Origin: Nyssa sinensis
Taxonomy: Eukaryota; Streptophyta; Magnoliopsida; Cornales; Nyssaceae
Length of the DNA: 64,000 nucleotides
Reading direction: 5' to 3'
Assembly (NCBI GenBank): GCA_008638375.1
Contig: CM018046.1
Coordinates: 42,307,706 to 42,371,705 of the forward strand
The notes under the pieces were generated by a model. That model had not been told where the DNA came from and searched no databases. It saw only the letters and a program-made list of their open reading frames with translations. Both the position numbers and the translations under genes were made by a program. Below, in pieces: positions 24,285 through 36,735 of this stretch. Each line of letters starts with the position of its first letter. Within the stretch, counting starts at the first letter, position 1.

Positions 24285-25951
24285 ACATGTCTAAACAAAT
24301 TTCAAGCCATTTAATAACAAACATCTTAAAGAGGGACTTTCTCTTCGTCTCTTGAACTAGTAACAAATCTATTTTTCTTTCCGTTATAATTACTTTCAGC
24401 TTACTTCTCTTTTCCCTACTCCCCAAACCTCTAATATTCCGTGATAGAATCTTCAGTAAATATAGTATAAGTTTTCCCCAATAATTACAACCCATTTTAC
24501 ACTGTTGTTCCTCAAGAATTATCGCTCTGCTCACTACCTCATCATAACCACCTTGATATTGCATACCCAATATTTTACCCAAATTCCATATAAATTGTGC
24601 TTCGTTTAAAATCGCAACATTTCTTCTTCTAATCGTATTAGAAGACACCGAAAAGGATGCACTGGTACCGCTACCTCGAATTCAGTCCCCTTCTTCAATC
24701 TTTTGCCTTTCCTACCTTTCTGATTTCCTCTAAAAAGTTTGAAGTCCACCATTTCTTCCATTGAACGAACTTTCCTTGGCCTCTTCTGAATTTTAGGAAT
24801 ATCTTGAACCCATCCGCTCTTGTCACTGACTTCCTTAATAGCCCTAGAAACAGACTCTAAATTAGGCCTATCAGCATTACCGATCTCCTCTAGAGCCCGT
24901 AAGCCCATGGGCTGAACCTCCACCTCAAACAAATTACTCTCCCCTATTCCAAAGAAAGTGTTCGGCCCAGTCAGTTCCTAGCCCAATAACAACAAGTTAT
25001 TCGCATCGTAAGTAGCATAGCTCTCATTACATCCCATACCATCATTATTCTGAAATACTTCTGATTCCTTATTACCATAATCCTCAGTCCCTTCTTGAAA
25101 TGATAACCCACAAACCACCTTTTCATTTGCCACTGATTCACCTTCTCTCGAGTCTGTAGTCTCAACTACCACTAATACATTGTTCGAATCTAAAACAGAC
25201 ATCTCTACATCTTCTCATTTCTTCCCCTCTGCCAACTCAATAATTTCGAACCCATCACAATTCGCCTTCTAGCAATGCTATCATCTTCATTGGCCAGCTC
25301 ATCATCTTCTTCATTTTCCAGCTCATCATCTTCCTCCCTACACTTCTTCTCACCTTGGTTTGAGTTAGCCCTGACCATACTTTTACAGTCAGCAATTTTG
25401 CTGGAAAAATTCACCACAATCCTTTGCTCTTCAACCATTCTAAAGGAATAGATATCATCTTTACACTTTAATTGGATAACCTGATTAATGGGATCAAAAC
25501 TTTTTATATAAACCTTCACCTTTCCAAACTCAAATGCTTCACCCTTCATCGTACCTTCATCCAATTCAAAGAGATGGCATCCCCCCAAATCTTACCAATA
25601 TCACTAAAAGTCCTGGCGTTCCATAAGTGCAAAGCAATACCATAACAACTTAGCCAAACTACCCTACCATAATCTGTACAACACTCATTTGTCCACCCTT
25701 TGAGCTTCATCCCTTGATCCAAACCTTAAAAACCCAAATTTCTGGTTTGATCTTTTGTTCATTTGCCCAGGAATAAACACATCCTTCACCCTCCTTTGTC
25801 CTCCGAATATCTTGCCAAGCCAATCACGATCCATTTCCACTAGAAGATTACCCACAAACAATGATGTAATATGAGATTTTGTCCCTCCTCTTCTGCTAAC
25901 CGTTCTCCAACCTCTGTTAACTTCATGCTCGTCTTCTCTCTTAGGATTGCA
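24285..25951 (-). mobile_element. LINE retrotransposon fragment (ORF1 and start of ORF2)
   Basis: Read on the minus strand. An RNA-recognition motif (SLFVGNLLVEMDRDWLGKIF, then NQKFGFLRFGSRDEAQ) is followed by a DUF4283-like stretch (GRVVWLSCYGIALHLWNART, FSDIGKIWGG), an acidic middle and the typical ORF1 tail (EAQFIWNLGKILGMQYQGG). ORF2 then starts with the endonuclease motif SRNIRGLGSREKRSKL and LLLVQETKR near 24420-24350. ORF1 carries several frameshifts and stops. Endonuclease sequence ends near 24290, with no reverse transcriptase and no 3' tail. The 5' side stops exactly at the CACTA terminus at 25952 with ORF1 still open, so the CACTA appears to have inserted into the LINE. Confidence 0.8.
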
Positions 25952-26412
25952 CACTATAGGAAAAGAGACTATTAGCGACGCGCAGGTGCGTCACTAATAG
26001 TGGTAATATGCGTCACTAAAGGCTTTTAACGACGCACGAATGGGCATCGCAACATGCGTCGCAGAAGCTCGTGTCGCCAATACTGTTAGCGACGCGCAAT
26101 CCTATAAGGGTCGCTAATAGTTACCTTTAGCGACGTACACATGGTGTCCCTAATAATCCGGAAGGGGCGTCACAAATACTATGCGTGGGTACATTTTGCG
26201 TCACTAAAGGTAACCATTCGCGACGCACAATGGGCATCGCTAATGTTGACATTTCGCGACGCTTAAAGTCCGTCACAAATTTTAGACCTTTAGCGACGCT
26301 TGTTGTGCGTCGCTAATAGTGTACAGCCAATCTTTAGCGACGAATGTGAAGCGTCGCTAAAAATTGAGTTCTTGGCTTTTAGCAACGCCTTTTGTGCGTC
26401 GCTAAAAGTTTT
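25952..26412. repeat. CACTA left terminal inverted repeat and subterminal motifs, copy 2
   Basis: Starts CACTATAGG and contains more than a dozen TTAGCGACGC or GCGTCGCTAA motifs, alternating in orientation, up to GTGCGTCGCTAAAAG at about 26408. These are the expected binding sites for the accessory transposase. Confidence 0.88.
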
Positions 26413-26532
26413 TTTTTTCCTAAATTGATTGTTGTATTTGTTGTTTATTCCTGTTTAAACCTGTATCAATCATCCTGATATACATCTCAATCCAAACATT
26501 CTGAAATGAATATTTTGAAAAAGAAAAATATA

Positions 26533-26535
<3 letters not shown>

Positions 26536-26567
<32 letters not shown>
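26536..26567. repeat. (TA)n microsatellite
   Basis: About 15 uninterrupted TA units between the CACTA subterminal repeats and satellite array B. Confidence 0.95.
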
Positions 26568-26569
<2 letters not shown>

Positions 26570-26839
26570 CTAATTAATTACTTAGATTTGTAAAAGTACA
26601 ATTTAAACATAAATACAAAAATAAAAAATTGTCTCAAAAATTGTAACTATAGATGTCCATGAAAAGGAAAAAAAATAGATAAAAATAATAAGTTCTAATG
26701 CAAGACCTAAAGACCACGGTGTAATAATCCCGATCAATCTAAAATAAAAATCAAATGATATATATTAGAACACTTTTAAATATATGTGAAAGTGAATATA
26801 TTGTTTTTTTTTTTCATGCATAAATAGTAAGAACGGCAT

Positions 26840-29005
26840 AAAGTAGCATAAGTTTCAAACCGTTGATCTGAAACGAGTGCCGTAAGTTCGTGCAAGTCTA
26901 TTTTATCATTTGTGAGGTGTGTGATGGGGTTTCGGGGTCGGTAGGCCGATATCCGGCACTTTGGTCTATCAAAACTTGAAAATGGACCTTTTTGGAGCAG
27001 AAACTTGCATAAGTTTCAAACCGGTGATCCGAAGCAAGTGTCGTAAGTTCGTGCAAGCCTATTTTATCATTTCTGAGGTGTGTGATGGGGTTTCAGGGTA
27101 GTTAGGCCGATATCCGGTGTTTTGGCCCATCAAAACCCCAAAATGGGCCTTTTGGAGCAGAAACTTGTAAAAGTTTCCAACCGGTGATCCAAACCGAGTT
27201 TCGTAAGTTCGTGCAAGTCTATTTTATCATTTCTAAGGTATGTGATGGGGTTCCGAGAAAGTTAGGCCGATATCCTATGTTTTGGTCCGTCACAACACCA
27301 AAATGGGCATTTTTGGAGCAGATACTTGCAAAAGTTTCAAACCGGTGATCCGAACTGAGTTCCGTAAGTTTAAGCAAGTCTATATTATCATTTCGGAGGT
27401 GTGTGATGGGGTTTTGGGGTTGGTAGGCCGGTATCCGGTGTTTTGGTCCGTCAAAACCCCAAAATGGGCTTTTTTTGGAGCAAAAACTTGTAAAAGTTTC
27501 AAACTGGTGATCCAAACCGAGTGTCGTAAGTTCGTGCAAGTCTATTTTATCATTTTTGAGGTGTGTGATGGGGCTTCGGGATAGTTAGGCCGATATCCGG
27601 TGTTTTGGTTCATCAAAACCCCAAAATAGGCCTTTTGGAGCAGAAACTTACAAAAAATTTCAAATCAGTGATCCAAACCGAGTGTCGTAAGTTTGTGCAA
27701 GCCTATTTTATCATTTATAAGGTGTGTGATGGGGTTCCGGGGAAGTTAGGTCGATATCCTTTGTTTTGGTCCGTTACAACACTAAAATGGGCATTTTTGG
27801 AGCAGATACTTACAAAAGTTTCAAACCGGTGATCCGAACCGAGTGCCGTAAGTTCGTGCAAGTCTATTTTATCATTCGGGAGGTGTGTGATGGGGTTTCG
27901 AAGTTGGTAGGCTGGTATCCGGTATTTTGGTCCGTCAAAACCCCAAAATAGGCCTTTTTGGAGCAGAAACTTGCAAAAGTTTCAAACCGGTGATCCAAAG
28001 AGAGTGCCGTAAGTTTGTGCAATTCTATTTTATCATTTAGGAGGTGTGTGATGGGCTTTCAGGGTCGATAGGCCAGTATCCAATATTTTGGTCCGTCAAA
28101 ACTCCAAAATGGGCCTTTTTGGAGCAGAAACTTGCAAAGTTTCAAACTGGTTATCCAAACCAAGTGTCGTAAGTTCGTCCAAGTCTATTTTATCATTTCT
28201 GAGGTGTGTGATGGGGTTTCGGGATAGTTAGGCTGATATCTGGTATTTTGGTTTGTCAAAACCCCAAAATAGGCCTTTTGGAGCAGAATTTTGCAAAAGT
28301 TTCAAACCGGTGATCCAAACTAAGTGTCGTAAGTTTGTGAAAGTCTATTTTATCATTTGGGAGGTATGTGATGGGGTTTCAGGGTCGATAGGCCAATATC
28401 CGGTGTTTTGGTCCGTCAAAACCCCAAAACGGGCCTTTTTGGAGCAGAAGCTTGCAAAAGTTTCAAACCGGGCATCCAAACCGAGTGCCGTAAGTTCGTG
28501 AAAGTCTATTTTATCATTTGCGAGGTATGTGATGGGGTTTCAGGATCGGTACGCCGGTATCCGGTGTTTTGGTCCTTCAAAACCTCATAATGGGCCTTTT
28601 GGAGCAGAAACATGCAAAAGTTTCAGACCAGGCATCCGAACTGAGTGCCGTAAGTTTGTGCAAGTCTATTTTATCATTTGGGAGGTGTGTGATGGTGTTC
28701 TAGGTTTGTTAGGCCGGTATCCGGTGTTTTGGTCCATCAAAACCCCAAAATGGGCCTTTTTGGAGCAGAAACTTATAAAAGTTTCAAACCGGTGATCCGA
28801 ACCGATTGTCGTAAGTTCGTGCAAGTCTATTTTATCATTTGGGAGGTGTGTGATGGGGTTTCAGGGTCGGTAGGCCGGTATCCGGTGTTTTGATCCGTCA
28901 AAACTCCAAAATGGACCTTTTTGGAGTAGAAACTTGCAAAAGTTTTTAACAGTCATTCGAGCCGATGAAATTAAATAAGTTCGTGTAACTCTATTTTTTA
29001 TTTAT
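26840..29005. repeat. 161-bp satellite array B inside CACTA copy 2
   Basis: About 13 units of the same repeat as array A, again starting after the subterminal repeats and ending next to the last transposase exon with the same decayed final unit (AAATAAGTTCGTG..ACTCTATTTTT). It is less than half the visible length of array A, so unit number has changed since the elements diverged. Confidence 0.93.
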
Positions 29006-29065
29006 ACGTAACATTTTATATGTCTAATAATAAATCCACCAAAGTATATAATTTTAAAAACTTAC

Positions 29066-30539
29066 CAAGGCTAAACAGAGCCACCCTACTGGCTGAGCAT
29101 CGTCTGCACAAGAGCCTCTAGCTGGGCCTGGCACTCCTCGAACGCCGTCACCTTCTGTCGCAGCTTTGCATTCTCTTGCTAAACTACCTCAATGGCTTCG
29201 TGAAACTTAGCATCACTCTTGACTGTAGAGGACGATGCCGTCGGCTCCATCCCACTGCCTAAGCCACGCACATATCCGCGCCTCTTGCCCAGAACAGTCT
29301 TCCGTATCTGGTCATCGGTCGGTAGATGCTCACCCTCAGGAGTCAACTAAGCACGCAGCTGGACCATCTCCTCCTATAAAAGCACATAAATATATGTTAC
29401 TACTTTTATAACTTTAGATTAATATTAAATTAGTAATACTGGTATATATACATAAATAACTTACATAAAGCCGCTGAGCTTCAGGCCATGTCCAACCCTT
29501 CTGGGGATTGTAGTGCGTCTTGTGCCACAACTCAATGGGGTTGAGTGGTGCACCAATCTCCTAGTCTCGCTGCAGCAAATAAATAGTAGCTTATGAAGAT
29601 TAATTTCATGAAAAGATTATACAATAAGAACTTGATACATGTATTAACTTATCATCTCATGCCTATACCTAACAAAAGATCGTGATCCACCACAATGGGT
29701 CACCTGTTGCTTGCTTCTGCTCTCATTATTTTTCTTGCTAAGTTCCTACACTTGGCCAAAACAACATGAAGGTTAGTATAAATGATAATGATTTATTATA
29801 CAACAAAAATAATTTTGACAATTTTTATCTGGAATGCCTCACTAGCAACCGGTCGTATAGTAACATCCAATCCTCTACCGCCACCCCCCTAGAGGGTCTG
29901 TCGCAAGGCTCTCTATCAGCTGCCACCTCCACCTCGTAGTGCATGTAGAGCCTATGTCGATAGTCCTTGAAACGGACTCCCAAGTAACGGTCCACTACCT
30001 TCATGACATGAGGCAGGTGGAGATCGACGTCAAACTTTTCTTGTAAAGCATGTCATTGTCAAAACATTACGGCATTAGATATGTTAACATTTAGTTGAAC
30101 ACAATGATAAAAGAAATACCTGGAGATGCGCATGAATATCCCGTCTCTCTGAGTCAGTGACCCGACTCCAGTCACTAATATGGAGTGGGGCGCGTAGCCA
30201 ACAAATGATGCCGACCTCCGTGGTGAACTGTTGTGCCCACCTAGCAATGGGCTTCAATAAGCCCAGAGGTATCTCAATCCGAAGGCGCGCACCTCCCACT
30301 GCCTCCATCTGAACCTGCAAGCTGCGATTCTTCGACCTCCCACGCCCTTGTCTAGGGGCGGTGGCCAAAACATTAAAAGAAATAAAATAGAAACAATTAG
30401 TACCATATTTATATAATCATTAACAAAAATAAAAACTATACATACCATCAACAGCAGGATCAGTCAACCTTGCAGATGAAGGGGAAGGGGTCGATGGGTC
30501 CTACATAACTACGCGTCTGCGTGAACCTGGTCCAACCAT
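29066..30539 (-). pseudogene. Plant transposase (Transposase_24 type), copy 2, broken
   Basis: Same six-exon layout as copy 1, from ATG 30539 to the GTAAGT donor at 29066. It keeps VLGKRRGYV-like and KQQ(V)THCGGSRSFVRYRH motifs. Exon 2 here reads through the sites that are stops in copy 1 (CAG at 30315-30317). Exon 6 also keeps CAG at 29122-29124 but has its own TAG codons at 29179-29181 and 29347-29349, where copy 1 has CAG. The AG before exon 2 appears to be TG. Not functional. Confidence 0.78.
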
Positions 30540-30708
30540 ATCTACAAAGAAAGTTTAAAAATAAAATTGTATCTATTTAATCATAAAAATTAAAATCCTT
30601 CTCGAAGTAAAAATGAATACCCATTACATCATAAAATTGAATATCCATTACATCATAAAAGCCGAAATCCATTACACTTGATACTAACACATGTAACACC
30701 TATTACAA

Positions 30709-31784
30709 TTATTCATTTGAGTTCGTATCATCATCTGAACTTGAATTTTCTTCATTCTCGGTACAATACTCTAACAATGTGTCATCATCAGCGAACGGAT
30801 TGAAACCGTCGCTAGCCAACCCAAGTCGTACGTACGTTACACGCCTCATTTGCAAACCATTCGTGATTTATATCAAACTCAACCCAAGTTTGAGAATCTG
30901 CCGGATGCCTACATACATTTTTCTCAGCAACACGCTTCTCCTTATGCCACCGCATATCTTCTGCCGTATTCTAAGACATGTACAACCTTTGTAGTCTAGG
31001 TTTTAAGGGAAAATATCTCAGCACCTTGTGTGGAATTGTCTTGCTTTTTCCTTCATTCACCTTGTACCTCGGTTCGTGGCACACCATACACTCTATATGT
31101 TGTTTAGTCTCGTTCCAAAATAACATGAAATCATTTTTGCAAGCATGTATGAGAATATACCCGAGGCCCAAATCTCTTAATATTCTTTTCACCTCGTAAT
31201 ATGATTTCAGAAGGGTCTCCCTAGTAAGAAGCGTTGCTTTAATCAATTCAATGACCATATTAAATGATTTGTTACTCCATTGGTTGATGGCCTTAATATG
31301 AAGAAGTTTCACGAGAAAGTCCAGTTTCGAAAACTTATGACAATTCGGATATAACGGCTGCCTTGCTTCCCTCAACAAGGAATCAAACGCTTCCGATTGT
31401 CCTATGTCACTCCTGTGACTACTCGCTCCAGTTGTAGCCCCCTACAAGTCAGCCAGCATTTGTGGCAAGCCTTCATAACCAACCCTAACATTATCACCAA
31501 AGTCATCATCGTTGCCTTCTTCTTCATCCTCAAATACCACTCGTACGTCACAGTGTTCCCCATGAAATTCCCAACACGTATACCTCTTATCCATCCCGTG
31601 TTAGAGTAGGTGCTCTTTGGCCTCATCTACGTGCATATAATCCTTATTATTACACCTTTTACATGGACATCTTATTATATTGCTCCCATCTGCAGATGTA
31701 TGAGTAAAACTCAATAAAATCTTTGATTCCCTTCACATACCCTGGCAAATGCCTACCCCTCAAGTCCATCCAACTCTTATCTAT
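30709..31784 (-). pseudogene. TNP2-like CACTA transposase, copy 2, truncated and broken
   Basis: Same protein relic as at 6242-7303, with motifs FSKLDFLVKLLHIKAIN, DLGLGYILIHAC and LRYFPLKPRLQRLYMS. The start codon is ATA (ATG in copy 1). TAG at 30971-30973 replaces the CAG of copy 1, and a 4-base CGTA duplication near 30828-30838 shifts the frame before LGLASDGFNPF. The same premature junction to an acidic tail follows. Here CAA is intact at 31100-31102, where copy 1 has TAA. Confidence 0.78.
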
Positions 31785-32773
31785 TTTCGTCTACCTAATA
31801 CAAGTCAAAAATGATACTCATTATAAATATGAAACATAAATCCTATCACCTCCAACTTCTCTCTAAAGGGTAAAGTGGTCCTATCCCATTCATGAATGCA
31901 CAATCTATATTGCAATCAACAGCAAATCAAATGCTTGACTCCACTCGGACAAAATTTCGGCAGCATCTCCCTAGGGTTCTCCAAGTATACGAGATAGACG
32001 TTAGTACGCCTAAATATATACCCAAAGAATAATAGGAGATCATGCTGAAATTTTGTCATAGTGAAATATTCAAGCATGAGTAGCTATTGATTGTAATACA
32101 AATTTATGCATTCCCGAACTGCCCTCTCTGGACAACTCAAAAATCAATTTTCATACACACGAACCCAATCGTGAATAAATTTCGCGACAAGATTCACATG
32201 TAATGAAAATGACTCCCGAATGGGGCTAGGCTTACATGAATGCAATTACATAATTGGTTTCTTAATCGTTTAATTATAAAAAGGGTTGATTCACGGAATC
32301 AACACTAATTTATGCTTGTACTTTCTTAGAGAAATGGATAATTATATTCCAATATCAAAACAAAATTACTAATGTAATGTAACATTGAATAATTTACTTA
32401 AATAATAAATCAATTATTTACAAATTACAAGATATATATATATATAATTAACTCATGTGGTGGGGTGGTGAAGAAGGTAAGGGAAGTGAATGAAGGCTTG
32501 CCACAGCGCCCATCAAATCCTTTTGCACAAATAGTAAGGCAATATGTGCGTGCCCCCACATATTATACAAATTAAGAAACATTACGTGATACCATCAAGT
32601 AAAACATTTTCATCAAAATTTTTCTCGTTAAGAATTTTACCAGTCTTTAGTGGTGAATACTTGCAATCACTCGTCAATCCATGTCTAAAATTTGTGTACT
32701 TAATTTTACATAATAAATAATATAAGATTACTATGTGTATTAAATTTTATACTAAAGTGAATGAAACTGATTT
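31785..32773. other. CACTA leader region, copy 2, left of nested insertion
   Basis: Non-coding, collinear with 7304-8293 of copy 1. Ends in GATTT (32769-32773), the left copy of the 5-bp target duplication. Confidence 0.6.
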
Positions 32774-33375
32774 TGTCACGACCCGAAACCTACCCTGTGC
32801 GGATCTCGCATCGCGACCGCCACCCTCAGGCCCGAGGACCCTTGGGCGAAGGCTCGCATAAGCAGCGGTATCGAATAGATGTACGACACGTGTTTGCGGA
32901 AGCGTAAAAAAAAACTTTTTCTTTTCTTTTCTTATCCTTAAATTACGCACATCCGTCCGGTACTGCCACTCTTTACATAGCATACATGATTTAACATTCA
33001 GAGTATAACTAAAACTTAAAAAATTTATAAACAATACATGGTTTAATTGCCCCGTGGGGCTTATACATAACAAGGTGCTATTTTACTAACACAAATTCCA
33101 TATTTAATGTTCGTAGTATTAGACAAAAAAACTACTTGAACATAACTTCCAGAATCAGCAGATGTATCATCGTCGTCCTCAAGTCGAAACTGCTGCTAAT
33201 CACCTGAAAGGGGGATCTGAACAAAGTCCGGGTAAGCTAATCTAAACTTGTGAGCAATTCCAGTATTCGTCATGGGGTTTTCAATTAGCAGTGGTTTTTA
33301 GTACATAAGAGTTTGTAAAACATTCACTGCCAATTGCTCGTACATTTTAGAATACAGAGTATATGCATTCTTAAA

Positions 33376-33720
33376 ACAGATAGCTTTGAAACATTTAAAG
33401 TATTCAAGCTATACTTATACTTATGAACTTCAAAACATATAACATAACATGTATTTCTTAAATAAAGTATATAAAACTCAAAACATATGCATTTCATAAA
33501 ACAGATAGCTTTGAAACATTTTAAGTATTCAAACTAGACTCGTACTTCGTCAAATGGAGTATATAACTCGGAACATATGCATTTCATAAAACAGATAGCT
33601 TTGAAACATTTAAAGTATTCAAGCTATACTTATACTTATAAACTTCAAAACATATAACATAACATGTATTTCTTAAATAGAGTATATAAAACTCAAAACA
33701 TATGCATATTGAAAATGAGG
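33376..33720. repeat. Internal tandem duplication within the 4.3-kb insertion
   Basis: ACAGATAGCTTTGAAACATT occurs three times, near 33376, 33501 and 33591. The first and third blocks (about 120 bp each) are almost identical and the middle one is shorter and diverged. Similar short repeats are common in LTR regulatory regions. Confidence 0.8.
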
Positions 33721-36711
33721 GTAAAACCTTCTTCCATTTTCAAAATCATTTGTCATCTTATCATTTCCATTAGTGGAATCCGTTTCGAACCGGACTCCCA
33801 TCTTACTTATAAATGGAGATATCTCATGCCTGGGGGATTAGATCCTGCTACCTGGCATTTTGCAGGGCAATTGAGTTCCGTACAACCCAAAATCCTGCCT
33901 ATTTTACAGGGTAACTGAAAACTCAGAATCCTGTCTAAGTGCTTATGCACTATTCATCTTGCATTTAAAATACATTTAACATATGAGTATGTCTAATAGA
34001 TAATTCTCATGAGCACTTAAAAACATAACATTCATAACTTCGTGATAAACATCCGTATACTTGAAATAGGCAAACTCAGAATATTTAACAAGATTTGTAT
34101 TTTAACTTAGACATGCCGAAAAACACATTTTTAAGAAAACTGTAAAGAAAACATTTACTGAGCATGTCACAATGGGGTTTATAAGAACAGAAATAATTTA
34201 AAACTGAAATCATGTAATATACTGAATTTGGAATTCAAATACTTCGTATCCTTGAACTTAAAATCTTTTCAAATCCATGGAGTTAAATCTCCAATTCAAA
34301 CACAGGGTTACTCACCTTGTACTCCTGGTTTCGCTCTATTTAGGTGCCTTTCCTTTGGCTTTCCTCAACCTAGCATAATTTATGAAAGATTTTATGAATC
34401 TCATATATACTTACTCAACTTAAAATCTTACCCATATCCAGACTGTGAAAGATCAGATTCTTAGCTATATCATAGACTAGCCATTCATGTACTTAATGAT
34501 AATAGTGTTACTTGTGGAGCCATTCATGCAGCGTTTCAGTGTCTTCTTGTTTCTTAATTTTTTTCTCTGCCAGTTGTTCCTTGGTTATGGTTTTGTAAAT
34601 GAAGGGCTGACGGAGACCACTTCATTTGTTTCAGCAATTCGAATATGCTTCTGAATTACCTGGAGTTGCCTTTGCAACTTCTCCCGAAAAACTTGCTGTT
34701 TTGGGTCATTCGCTATTTGAGCCCTTGTCATCATCGGAAGGATTTCACGTTTCTTGTCCATTTTTGTGTCTATTTAATTCTCTGCCTAAAACACAATTTA
34801 ACGTGTCAGGAAAATAGATTTCTACAATTATACTCTTCTGGTAGCTCCATTAACTTTAAATTAAAGTTATTTACTTCATATGTTTACGTGTCGTGTCTTT
34901 TCGTAATTCATTTCCTCGTATACGCCTTAGATTAGTACTTGGCATTACTTTAATTTATAGTCATCTGACAGATGCTATTCAACAAATTTTATATCTTTTT
35001 ATTTTAGACATCTCTTTTGGTCAATTAGACTCTACCATTGAGTCCGGAGCGTCGAAGAAAGTCGGTTTAGGCTTTCCTAAAATTTAATTCGGACTTTTGT
35101 ATGTAAAAGGACAAAATGGTCATTTACCTATTTACGTGTCGTATTTTTTCGTACTTCGTTTTGTAATTTGGACCTCACCATTAGACTTAGAAGATCCGAG
35201 ATAGTAAAAATACACTAATAACTTGTTAATTTTAGACAAGGGGTATTTTGGTCATTTACCCCTGTACGTGTCTTTATTTTTCGGGCCCCATCTCGTAAAA
35301 CGGACCCTACCATTGGTTTTAAAATATCCAAAATAGTAAGGGTACACTATTCATATGTTTAATTTGGACTTTATTTGGTCAAGTTTTGAATTAGGGGACA
35401 TAATAGTCATTTTACTTTATTTATTAAATAATTAAATTAATTATTTAATTATTTTTCAGGGGTCAAATTGAATAAATTTTCCCCCAGTTGGGTCACAGTA
35501 GGATTTTCCTGAAGTTCAGGGGTCAATCCACAAATATAAGAAGTTTTGGTTTATTTAGTTTTAAATAATTTAGAAAACCAAAGGGTTCGGTCCAATTAAA
35601 AGTGAACCGGTCCGGTCTGGTTGTAAACCAACCGGTTCAGTGGTTTTATACGTAATGCTGACGTCAGGATGACGTCAGCCCTAGCGTTTATTTAAAACTT
35701 AAACATAACGAAACGCCATCGTTCCATTTATTCGGTGGCAAGTCCAGAGACTGCCACTTGTCCGAGTCGACTTAGCCTGGTTTTAAAAGCCGAGTTGACT
35801 CACTGTCTTCTTCCCCACTTCGACCCCTATGTTGCCCTAATCTCCGATTTCCATTTTCTTTGATTTCATGCAGTTTGGATCAATGGATCCTCACTGTTTT
35901 CGTTCCATTTTGTTCCTAAAATACCCAGAGTCTATTTGGCATTCGTTTTGGAGTTCAAAGTGAACTCTTTGCTTCGGTTTAAGAGATGATAATCCAACCT
36001 GTAAACCGTCGGTTCATGCTCATTTCTTGATCGTTTTTCATGGGGTTTAGCTTGTTTTGGTCCCCTCTTCATGGGGATTCAGTTTTCATTCTTAGAGGTG
36101 GGTTTTGGTGCAAGTTAAAAGGTTGGGTTTTACAACCCATAACCTGCAAGTCGATATTCGAGGGTCAATTTTTGAGCTTCATGATCGCGCATCAGGGTTT
36201 TTAGAACCCTATTGATCTATATTTGAAGTCTTAATAAGCCAAAACTTGTTTGGTTGTAATGGTTTTAGACCTGCTTCAAGTGAGGTCTTCCATGGCCGTA
36301 GCTTTTGGGTTTGGTATTTTTGAGTGTTTTCAAGGCTACATTTCTTGCTTAATGAACTTGTAAACATATATTTAACATCCTACATATATAAACTACTCAA
36401 AACAGTTTATATTCATGCTTAACTTTTAGAGAGAGAAAATACAGATTTTGTGTTCTCTCACCTTTTTCCTTCGGTTTCCTTCCTTTCTTCTTGCTTTGAA
36501 TCCTTCCTTAGCTTCTCAGTTCCTCCCTCTTTTGATTTCTTTCGTATGAAGCAAGCATGCTTTGCTTTTAAAGAGAGAAACCGACCTCTCTCTCTCTACT
36601 GTTCTCTCTCTCCCTCTTTCTGATTCGTAGCCCTACACTAGCCCTCACATCTCATCAATTTTGTTCTTCCCAATTTTTTGCTTTACATTAATGTTGCATG
36701 ATTTTTGTATG

Positions 36712-36735
36712 TATATATATATATATATATATATG
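36712..36735. repeat. (TA)n microsatellite in the 4.3-kb insertion
   Basis: Uninterrupted run of about 11 TA units, followed by ACA(C/T)A-rich sequence to about 36950. Confidence 0.9.

Larger units (their letters stand above)
9777..25951. repeat. Segmental duplication, copy 1
   Basis: This stretch lies between two CACTA elements. It matches 38522-64000 in order and orientation base by base with scattered substitutions and small indels, once the 12.1-kb retrotransposon in copy 2 is removed. Position 22620 here corresponds to the window end at 64000. It carries the expansin-like B gene, the 386-codon gene and the intergenic DNA between them. The part from about 22620 to 25951 has no visible partner because copy 2 leaves the window. 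Confidence 0.95.

Noticed and set aside
27219..28795. The same family of short frames in array B
   Set aside because: Same satellite by-product.
32747..33073. 108-codon minus frame at the left edge of the 4.3-kb insertion
   Set aside because: It crosses the insertion boundary, so it was created by the insertion. No domain recognised.
34228..35087. Short plus frames inside the 4.3-kb insertion that could be remnants of gag or pol
   Set aside because: I see no gag, protease, RT or integrase motif in any frame.
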